A stretch of DNA of 64,000 bases from Bradyrhizobium sp. 190 (GTDB lineage Bacteria > Pseudomonadota > Alphaproteobacteria > Rhizobiales > Xanthobacteraceae). Both the position numbers and the translations under genes were made by a program. The notes below the pieces were generated by a model. The model ran no database searches. It was not told the origin of the DNA and worked only from the letters and a program-made list of their open reading frames with translations. The DNA is taken from NCBI RefSeq assembly GCF_023073415.1, contig NZ_JADPJL010000041.1, positions 17,743 to 81,742 of the forward strand. Reading direction: 5' to 3'. Positions 58,294 to 64,000 of this stretch are shown one piece after another (the first letter of the stretch is position 1; every line of letters starts with the position of its first letter).

Positions 58294-60086
58294 GGCGAAA
58301 TCGGTTGCGGTGAGGCGCCAATACTGCCTTCGCAGTTCTGGTCCGAACGACCTCGCACCGGTTCGCGCGAAGCAACTTGCGGGCGCGCCAAACACCTCTC
58401 GAAAACTTCCCTGCTCTCGCCGAAGGCGGTAACCGCGCCGTCCTGCATGATGGCAATCTTGTCCGTTACGCCCAGGATCCCGATCCGGTGGGTGATGATG
58501 ATGACAGTGGTATTGGCCGCCTTCATCCATTCAATGGCGTCGAACAGCATGCGCTCGCCGAGCGCATCGAGGCTGGAGTTCGGCTCGTCGAGGACCACGA
58601 GGTGCGGATCGCCGAAGAACGCCCGTGCAAGGCCGAGGCGCTGGCGAAACCCGCGTGGAAGATTGGCGCCTCCGCCAACGAGGACCGTATCGTACGCCTG
58701 CGGCAGCCGAATGATGGTCTCGTGAAGGCCGGCCAGCTTTGCCGCTTCAATGACCTTCTGCAAATCGGCGTCGTCCAGCCGGGCAATGATGTCCTTTACC
58801 GTTTCTCCGAAGAGATCGATATCCTGCGGCAGATATCCGAGGCGCCGGCCGCCGCCCAGATCGCGCACGACTGAAATGTCGATGCCATCGAGCAGGACCG
58901 AGCCCGCCGTCGGACCGGAGATTCCCGCGATGATCTTGCCAAGTGTGGATTTGCCGGAGCCGGAGGGACCGATAATGCCAAGGCATTCACCGGGCGCTAG
59001 ACAGAACGAAACGCCATTCAGGAACACGTGGCTCGTTCCTGGCAGGACGGCGGCGACATTGTTCACGATGAGATCGCCGTTCGGCCTGTCCGGGAGGGTC
59101 TTGACGTTCGCAACCGGGGCGACAGCGGACATGATGCCGTTGAGCCGGCGGTAGGCGGCCTGGGCCATCGCGAATGCCTTCCAGCCCGCAATCGCCCCTT
59201 CGATGGGCGGGAGCGCGCGTCCGAACAGCATGCTCGCAGCAAAGATGATGGCCGGGCTCCTGCCCTGTTCCAGGACGAGCCAGGCGGCAGTGCCCATGAT
59301 CAGCACCTGCGTCAGCGCCCGCACGGGCTTGGAGATCAGCATGATGGTCTCGTGGCGGCGCTGGACCACCTCCTGCTCGCTCCTGGCATCCTGCGCAGCC
59401 TGGCGGATGAGGCGTGCGGCACCATCGAGCATTCCCATGGCCCTGATCACATGGAGGTTTCCGACCGCCATGCCGAACCATCCCTGGCTCCTCGTTTGTG
59501 CGGCGGCCGACCGCGCCAGCGGGCCCTCGGTGAGCCGATCGCCGAGAAGCCCGAGACCAAGCAGGAGAAGCGCGCTCAGCGTGCCGATCACGCCCAGCAA
59601 CGGATGCACGAGGAAGAGAACGCCGAGGAAGAGCGGCGTCCAGAGCACGTCAAACAGGGTCGAGCAGGCTCCGGACTGGGCGAACTGACGCAGGGTCGTC
59701 AGATCGCGATAGGCTTCCGATGCCCGCGTTCGATCGGCTTCATACGCGTATTTGAAGCACGTGGAGAGCGTTGCCGGATGCAGTTCTTCTTCAAGCCACT
59801 CGCCCATCCGGCCCAATGCAGCACGGCGCAGTGCATCAAGCACGCCGCCAATCACGACGGTAAACCCAACGATGAGCGTCAACATCAGGAGCGTAGCGCC
59901 GCTACGGCTCGACAGGACGCGATCATAGATCTGAAGCAGATAGATGGAAGGCGCGAGAAGAAGGAGATTGTAGCTGCAGCTATACGCGAAGACGAGCCCG
60001 AGCGATCCCGCGCAAGCCCGCAAGGCTGCCTTCAACGGGGTTCGCGGTGGTGACATTGTTTGCAGCCGGAGCGGTGGCATCAGCAT
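58290..60086 (-). CDS. Type I secretion ABC exporter (PrtD-like) with altered signature
   Basis: A 598-residue fused permease-ATPase. Residues about 20-320 form the membrane domain (six segments). The ATPase has Walker A GPSGSGKST, Q-loop LPQDIDLF, Walker B LVVLDEPNSSLD and H-loop IITHR. The signature reads LPRGFRQRLGLARAF in place of LSGGQRQRxALARA; both key glycine/serine positions change. It should export the glycine-rich proteins next door with the HlyD partner. The start is ATG 60086, with GGCGGGAA upstream; ATG 60056 is possible. A peptidase domain is absent, as usual for RTX-type exporters. Confidence 0.9.
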   Translation of the reverse strand: MLMPPLRLQTMSPPRTPLKAALRACAGSLGLVFAYSCSYNLLLLAPSIYLLQIYDRVLSSRSGATLLMLTLIVGFTVVIGGVLDALRRAALGRMGEWLEEELHPATLSTCFKYAYEADRTRASEAYRDLTTLRQFAQSGACSTLFDVLWTPLFLGVLFLVHPLLGVIGTLSALLLLGLGLLGDRLTEGPLARSAAAQTRSQGWFGMAVGNLHVIRAMGMLDGAARLIRQAAQDARSEQEVVQRRHETIMLISKPVRALTQVLIMGTAAWLVLEQGRSPAIIFAASMLFGRALPPIEGAIAGWKAFAMAQAAYRRLNGIMSAVAPVANVKTLPDRPNGDLIVNNVAAVLPGTSHVFLNGVSFCLAPGECLGIIGPSGSGKSTLGKIIAGISGPTAGSVLLDGIDISVVRDLGGGRRLGYLPQDIDLFGETVKDIIARLDDADLQKVIEAAKLAGLHETIIRLPQAYDTVLVGGGANLPRGFRQRLGLARAFFGDPHLVVLDEPNSSLDALGERMLFDAIEWMKAANTTVIIITHRIGILGVTDKIAIMQDGAVTAFGESREVFERCLARPQVASREPVRGRSDQNCEGSIGASPQPISP

Positions 60087-60155
60087 TGCGTTCCCGCCAG
60101 AGATCTGAAGTCCGACCCTACCCGTCCCGTTGTTTGCCGATTTCGCTGGCGAAGT

Positions 60156-60185
60156 GAGAACCGGCAGCCCCCGCTGCCGGTTCTC
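60156..60185 (-). other. Stable hairpin between repeat-protein and exporter genes
   Basis: GAGAACCGGCAG (60156-60167) pairs perfectly with CTGCCGGTTCTC (60174-60185) across a six-base loop. No T run follows on the minus strand, so it may stabilise the upstream repeat-protein mRNA or only partly terminate before the exporter gene. Confidence 0.68.
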
Positions 60186-60204
60186 TGCCCCTCGGAAGCG
60201 TCGA

Positions 60205-60714
60205 TCAGCCGTGCCCCATGCCTGAATCGTCGATATAGTAGGTCTCGTGACTGTTGAGCGAGTCGTTCAGGATATTGACGTCAACGTCACCACCTTTCGC
60301 GTAGTTTTCGTCTCCGCCATTGCCGCCGACGCCGGCCCACACGTTCTGACTCATATCCGCCTTGAGGTAGTTTTCCTGATAGGCCTTCGTGTTGGCATCC
60401 ACGTCGGATTTGTTATGGCCGCTTTTCGATTCCTGGTCGCCATTCGAGACGGCTTTTCCGCCCTCTGCCTTGGAATGCTTCTCTGCCTTCGCATTCGCGC
60501 CGCCGGCGTCCCAGTATGCCTTCTGGTAAACGTCATCGCCGTTCTTGACGTGGACGTCGGCGCCTTCGGCCTTGTTGGTTGGATTGAATTTGATACTCGG
60601 GTTGCTGATGATATTGCCTTCGTTGTACCCGTCTCCACCGTTCCCTGCGCTGTTGCCGCCGGTCGAAATCTTGAGTGCGATCGTGTCGGAAGGAAATGCC
60701 TTTGCCTTTGCCAT
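60205..60714 (-). CDS. Gly/Asn-rich protein, probable type I secretion substrate (small)
   Basis: A 169-residue soluble, acidic protein without signal peptide, as expected of type I substrates. It begins MAKAKAFPSDTIALK and contains GGNSAGNGGDGYNEG near the N-terminus and VWAGVGGNGGDENYAKGGD near the C-terminus. These are the two ends of the 72-residue module repeated in the neighbouring larger protein, here separated by a charged Lys/Asp/Asn insert. AGGGAG precedes the ATG at 60714. It lies 118 bp before the exporter gene on the same strand. Export is inferred from context; binding or adhesive function is a guess. Confidence 0.78.
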   Translation of the reverse strand: MAKAKAFPSDTIALKISTGGNSAGNGGDGYNEGNIISNPSIKFNPTNKAEGADVHVKNGDDVYQKAYWDAGGANAKAEKHSKAEGGKAVSNGDQESKSGHNKSDVDANTKAYQENYLKADMSQNVWAGVGGNGGDENYAKGGDVDVNILNDSLNSHETYYIDDSGMGHG

Positions 60715-60904
60715 GTCAGTCTCCCTGATCTGGTTTGCACACTGTGCGTCCCAATGTGGACAGCAACGATCTTGGATTTGGATGCCGGATCGATCTAGCT
60801 GCCAAAGCTGATGCCACCCGAAGCGACGGTGTACGCCCGAAATGCTACCCTCTCGCCGCCGGGATACGGACAGCTCCAATCCCGCCAGAGCGTTTTCAAA
60901 CGAA

Positions 60905-60935
60905 AGCCCACCCCGGGCTTGCTCCGGGGTGGGCT
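60905..60935 (-). terminator. Likely terminator of the large repeat-protein gene
   Basis: A perfect 12-bp stem AGCCCACCCCGG / CCGGGGTGGGCT with a seven-base loop. On the minus strand it is followed by TTTCGTTT, a T-rich run suited to Rho-independent termination after the stop at 61005. Confidence 0.72.
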
Positions 60936-61004
60936 CGCGTCAAGAAAACACGTGAAATCAAAAATCCAGAGCCCCGTTTCGATTCTATCGAAACGGAATA
61001 AGCT

Positions 61005-62246
61005 CTAGGCATGATCCAGCAAGTGGAGGTCCGACAACAGCTGCATGGCGAAATCGCCGCCCAACGCAGCGTTGCCGTGGCCGCCGTCACCGCCGATTCC
61101 GGCCATCTGGATCGTGCTCTGATCGAACTCGACGTTGTTGTTTTGATGAGCTTCGGCCGTTGAATTGTAGCCGCCGACTGCAATGTTGATCGGGGCATAG
61201 ATCGCCACGTTGACGTCGACCATGCTTCCCGAGAAATTGCCGTTGCCGCCGTTGCCGGCGCTGTTGTTACTGGTCGCGATGACGTCAGAGCCAATCAATT
61301 CGAAGATAGAAGAGAAAATGTCCGAACTTCCGCCAATCGCGGCATTGCCGTTCCCGCCATTCCCCCCGACGCCGGCCACCTGAGAAGCGGATTGATCGAA
61401 CACCACATTGTTGGTCTGATCGGCGTTGGCAGTGGAATTGTATCCCGCCACCGCGATGTTGATCGGATAGTAAAACGCAAACGTCGCGTGAACGATGCCC
61501 CCGTAAAAGTATCCGTCTCCGCCGTTGCCGGCGTGGTTACCCCCGCTCGCGATCACATCGGAGCCAGTCCCGCCGTGGTCGGACGCGAAGCCTGACCCGC
61601 CGATGGTTTGGTGGGACCCGTGGCCAGTTCCGGAGGCCGACACATCTCCACCCATCGCGGCATTACCGTTCCCGCCATTGCCCCCGACGCCGGCCATCTG
61701 AAACGCGGATTGATCGAACACCACATCGTTCGTCTGATCAGCGTGGGCACTGGAATTGTATCCCGCCACCGCAATGTTGACCGGGGCATATACTGCGACA
61801 GGAGCATGCACCATTGCTCCAAAGAAGTAGCCATCGCCTCCATTGCCGGCGCTGTTGTCACCGGTGGCGATCGCGCCAGGGCCGACAGACCCGAACGCGC
61901 CGACGTTTCCGCCTAATGCGGCATTCCAATTGCCGCCATCACCGCCAATTCCTGCGATCTGGCTCGCGGACTGATCAAAATACGCAATGTTCGTCTGATA
62001 GGCGTCGGCTGTCGCATGGGAGCGGGCCTGCGCCACGTTTAGCGGCTCGAAAGCAGCGTAGCTCCTACCGATCAGGCTCCCGGCAAAATAGCCGTTGCCG
62101 CCATTGCCGGCGCTGTTATCTCCCGTGTGGGTCCGGAAGTTTGGCCACGAATCCGCGGAGAGCCACCACGAGGCTGATGCATCGTACCCGAGCGAATACT
62201 TGATGCCCCCGAGGTGAACACCGTCCGATACACTCCGAACACCCAT
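61005..62246 (-). CDS. Gly/Asn-rich four-module protein, probable type I secretion substrate (large)
   Basis: A 413-residue protein made of a 42-residue head, four modules of about 72 residues (43-114, 130-201, 236-307, 327-398) and a 15-residue tail. Each module opens NSAGNGGxGYF, has a PxNIA core, the YNSTA/AxQTN/FDQS pattern, and closes AGxGGxGGNGNAAxGG. No signal peptide is present. ATG 62246 is chosen; the frame runs on to a TTG at 62357 but has no site. It shares its module with the smaller gene, so both probably leave by the same exporter. It may form a surface fibre or adhesin; that is inference. Confidence 0.8.
   Translation of the reverse strand: MGVRSVSDGVHLGGIKYSLGYDASASWWLSADSWPNFRTHTGDNSAGNGGNGYFAGSLIGRSYAAFEPLNVAQARSHATADAYQTNIAYFDQSASQIAGIGGDGGNWNAALGGNVGAFGSVGPGAIATGDNSAGNGGDGYFFGAMVHAPVAVYAPVNIAVAGYNSSAHADQTNDVVFDQSAFQMAGVGGNGGNGNAAMGGDVSASGTGHGSHQTIGGSGFASDHGGTGSDVIASGGNHAGNGGDGYFYGGIVHATFAFYYPINIAVAGYNSTANADQTNNVVFDQSASQVAGVGGNGGNGNAAIGGSSDIFSSIFELIGSDVIATSNNSAGNGGNGNFSGSMVDVNVAIYAPINIAVGGYNSTAEAHQNNNVEFDQSTIQMAGIGGDGGHGNAALGGDFAMQLLSDLHLLDHA
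61053..62120 (-). repeat. Four-fold coding repeat (about 216 bp each)
   Basis: DNA encoding the four 72-residue modules of the large Gly/Asn-rich protein. Unit starts are 87, 106 and 91 codons apart. The closest copies by eye are modules 2, 3 and 4, which share NIAVxGYNS and FDQS blocks. Confidence 0.85.
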
Positions 62247-62643
62247 CGCTGCTGCCCTACCGAAATCGCTTCGCGCCGACTGGACGGACGCTCCCGAACT
62301 CAAGAAAAGAATGTCACCGCGGCAGGCCAAAAGCCGAGTCGTCAATTCGGATCGCAAACGTTCGGGTGGCTGACATGATATCAGTTACATCCGTTCGGAT
62401 GTGGAGTGGTGACGTACCGTGAATCCTGGACACCTTCTGCTCCAGATCTCCAGCTGAGCGAGACGTCGGAGTGGGTGAGTGCTCGGTGTATTAACCCTAT
62501 TATTAGACTTACCTCGTCGCTGCTGCGAGTAAGTCAATTCTGCCGCGAACCCGCCTCATTGGATCCTAGAAATCGTTCTGCGGCGTTGGGCAGATTATTT
62601 CCCCCAACTCGGGGCAAGCATCTTCGTTGCGGAAGAGTAGATC
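62247..62643. other. Intergenic region with an inverted repeat
   Basis: 397 bp between the divergent repeat-protein gene and the hypothetical exported gene. No convincing gene is present. It must hold both promoters and contains a perfect palindrome at 62387. Confidence 0.5.
62387..62402. promoter_or_regulatory. Inverted repeat, possible regulator site
   Basis: ACATCCG-TT-CGGATGT is a perfect 7-bp inverted repeat 141 bp upstream of the large repeat-protein start. It could be the operator of the neighbouring LuxR-type regulator, which usually binds inverted repeats. No second copy was seen near 60714. Confidence 0.35.
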
Positions 62644-63135
62644 ATGATGAGGGTGGGTCTCATCGTTGTTGGCCTCAGCGCACTGATTATCATGGAGCTG
62701 GGGACACCGCCGCGCGCGAAGACAGGTGCGCCAGATCCGTTCGAGCAACTAACAGCCGACGTAAGCGTATCAGCCGACACGTTGGAGACGGCTGATCGGC
62801 TCGAAATCCACCGTTTGCAGCAAGAAGCATCGGTTCAGCCGACCTCACCTGCCGAACCAACACTGGCACCGGATGTGACGGCGGCCACGACTCCAGAAAC
62901 GGATTTGAGCACTGTTAGGAGCCGTACAGACGACAAGAAGCACGTTCTCAGGAAACTAAGACCTAAACCCAAGTACACAGAGCACAACAAGAAGCCTAAG
63001 CCTAAACCCACAACATCCAACAAAGCTGCAAGGATGGATCGGTCGAAGGCGATGGTCGAGGTCAAGCCGTGTCGTCCATATTCCTTCGATAGTCTGCTTC
63101 AAGCATTGAACTTGTCCTCCCGATGCCAGACCTAG
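62644..63135 (+). CDS. Hypothetical exported/anchored protein
   Basis: A 163-residue protein. Residues 3-20 form a hydrophobic anchor or signal (MMRVGLIVVGLSALIIME). It is followed by an acidic/Thr-Pro-rich linker, then a Lys/Pro-rich basic stretch (KLRPKPKYTEHNKKPKPKP) and a short tail with Cys148 and Cys161. The pattern of linker plus basic stretch resembles cell-envelope proteins of Bradyrhizobium with unknown function. The tandem ATG at 62644/62647 follows GGAAGAG. Confidence 0.65.
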   Translation: MMRVGLIVVGLSALIIMELGTPPRAKTGAPDPFEQLTADVSVSADTLETADRLEIHRLQQEASVQPTSPAEPTLAPDVTAATTPETDLSTVRSRTDDKKHVLRKLRPKPKYTEHNKKPKPKPTTSNKAARMDRSKAMVEVKPCRPYSFDSLLQALNLSSRCQT

Positions 63136-63878
63136 CACAATGGTTTTCGTGCAATGTCGATTCAGCCGGCGTGAAACCGGATCACGGCGCTCGCACAAGG
63201 GAAGCAGCGAGAGTGGACGAAATCAGACCGCCTCGCCTGGACGAGCGGTGCGCTACCGATAGATCGCGAGATTCGCTTTGCATGGCAATCGCCGCAATCG
63301 CTTTAACGGCGGCGATTGCGTTGGCCGTGATCTTAAGCCTCTACATACTTCGCAATACTTATCCAAACCGGCAGACAATCGAGGCAATCGACGTCAAGGC
63401 TCTGGTGGAGCGCATCATCAAAGTCGAATCGACGGGAATTGCGAATAAGAGGAACAAGCTTTCCAGCGCCACAGGGGCGGGTCAATTTCTTGATGACACA
63501 TGGCTCGAAGCCGTCCGAAAGCATCGCCGCGATCTGATCAAAGGCCGCAGCGATAAAGAACTCTTAAAGCTACGCCGGGACGCAGAACTCACTCGCGAGA
63601 TCATTACGCGGCTGGTTGAGCAATATGCCAGGACACTGCAAAAACGGGGTCTGCCCCTCACGTCCGGTTCTCTCTATCTAGCCTATTTTGCTGGACCAGC
63701 CGGCGCCGTGGCTCTGCTATCCGGCGCAGAACATGCCGACGCCGCATCCGTTATGGCCGCCGCTGACGCGACTGGTCGAACCACCCGCCAAAAACTTGTC
63801 AGGGCTAACCCATTCCTCGAGGTACTAACGGCAGGCGACCTCAAGAACTGGGCCGATCATAAGATGCGTGGTATCTAG
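63123..63878 (+). CDS. Membrane-anchored lysozyme/transglycosylase-like protein
   Basis: A 251-residue protein. One membrane helix (about residues 53-74, MAIAAIALTAAIALAVILSL) is followed by a lysozyme-like domain: RIIKVESTG with the presumed catalytic Glu and ATGAGQFLDDTWLEAVRKH, the SLT-type GAGQF block. It probably cuts peptidoglycan in the periplasm, for example for a secretion apparatus. The start is uncertain: ATG 63123 overlaps the previous gene by 13 bp and lacks a site; ATG 63282 would begin at the membrane helix. Confidence 0.72.
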   Translation: MPDLAQWFSCNVDSAGVKPDHGARTREAARVDEIRPPRLDERCATDRSRDSLCMAIAAIALTAAIALAVILSLYILRNTYPNRQTIEAIDVKALVERIIKVESTGIANKRNKLSSATGAGQFLDDTWLEAVRKHRRDLIKGRSDKELLKLRRDAELTREIITRLVEQYARTLQKRGLPLTSGSLYLAYFAGPAGAVALLSGAEHADAASVMAAADATGRTTRQKLVRANPFLEVLTAGDLKNWADHKMRGI

Positions 63879-63901
63879 ATCGCCCTGTTCTCGACATCGG
63901 G

Positions 63902-64000
63902 TGTTGCAACAAAGTTGAGATGTCCCTAACTCTGCAAAGTTGAAATGTCACTCGGCGGCCTCGCTGGTAGTGTGAGCCGGCGCCGCGGAGACCACCATAT
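63902..64000. mobile_element. End of an insertion sequence (IS21-like or similar), cut by window edge
   Basis: From TGTTGCAACA at 63902 the sequence carries two similar copies, AAAGTTGAGATGTCC (63911-63925) and AAAGTTGAAATGTCA (63936-63950). These are 25 bp apart, a layout typical of multi-repeat IS ends such as those of IS21-type elements. The rest of the element lies beyond the window. Confidence 0.5.
63948..64000 (-). CDS. C-terminal tail of a transposition protein (partial)
   Basis: A minus-strand frame enters from the right edge and stops at TGA (63950-63948) with tail VVSAAPAHTTSEAAE, immediately inside the terminal repeats. Such a polar Ala/Ser/Glu tail next to the IS end is usual for transposase or its helper ATPase. 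The identity rests on position only. Confidence 0.4.
   Translation of the reverse strand, partial: MVVSAAPAHTTSEAAE

Noticed and set aside
61053..62120. CRISPR array suspected from the regular repeats
   Set aside because: Repeats are about 216 bp, coding and diverged, with no short identical repeats or spacers.
1..64000. tRNA, rRNA, riboswitch or phage attachment sites
   Set aside because: Reading both strands I saw no cloverleaf, rRNA core segment, known riboswitch core or att-like duplication that I could support; a covariance-model scan (tRNAscan-SE, Infernal) would be decisive.

Overview
The window looks like chromosomal DNA of a Bradyrhizobium-type alphaproteobacterium (Bradyrhizobium, Rhodopseudomonas and relatives). 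This rests on GC-rich coding DNA, an Omp31-like outer-membrane barrel protein, numerous FixK/FNR boxes, several small proteins of a kind I recognise from Bradyrhizobium, and a large aromatic-type catabolic cluster. Assignments come from reading motifs by eye; no database search was run.

Layout. (1) 1-1572: end of a two-subunit CoA-transferase, a MaoC-type hydratase and a small hypothetical gene. (2) 1802-17000: an outer-membrane protein, then a low-oxygen island. Six perfect or near-perfect FixK boxes (TTGAY-N4-RTCAA) lie at 2696, 4099, 9933, 11225, 12713 and 16808. They sit in front of small proteins, a DUF3141/PHA-synthase-like protein with phosphotransacetylase, acetate kinase and FabI, an AI-2E transporter, a GNAT acetyltransferase and a Ca2+/H+ exchanger. 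An orphan histidine kinase is embedded there. (3) 17132-37783: a catabolic cluster. It holds a liv ABC transporter, two orphan TctC binding proteins, an extradiol dioxygenase, an alpha/beta hydrolase, a FAH-family enzyme, a malate/lactate-type dehydrogenase, a glutaryl-CoA-dehydrogenase-like enzyme, a GntR and a LysR regulator, a zinc alcohol dehydrogenase, a cupin, a flavin hydroxylase, a P450 with its ferredoxin and an Old-Yellow-type reductase. Every promoter region of this cluster carries a TTTCGAAA-centred palindrome. In four of six regions two copies lie exactly 19 bp apart.

(4) 37856-45552: a decayed isomerase fragment, a GST-like protein, a class II aldolase, a protein of three GAF-like modules, an operon of aldo/keto reductase, TIM-barrel amidohydrolase and epoxide hydrolase, and a PLP gamma-family enzyme. 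(5) 45624-54951: complete histidine utilisation genes (hutUHI, divergent hutFC, HutC-type operator between them) followed by an ABC importer. (6) 55111-62246: a type I secretion locus. It has a LuxR-type regulator with a degenerate receiver domain, an HlyD-family adaptor with a duplicated N-terminal segment, an ABC exporter with an altered signature motif, and two Gly/Asn-rich proteins sharing a 72-residue module. (7) 62644-64000: a hypothetical exported protein, a membrane-anchored lysozyme-like protein and the end of an insertion sequence.

How it fits together. Region 2 would let the cell make ATP through acetyl phosphate and adjust lipids and ions when oxygen is low. Region 3 would import and break down an unidentified aromatic or cyclic acid through hydroxylation, meta-cleavage and hydrolysis to CoA esters, under one shared operator. 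Region 5 funnels histidine to glutamate. Region 6 probably exports the repeat proteins to the cell surface.
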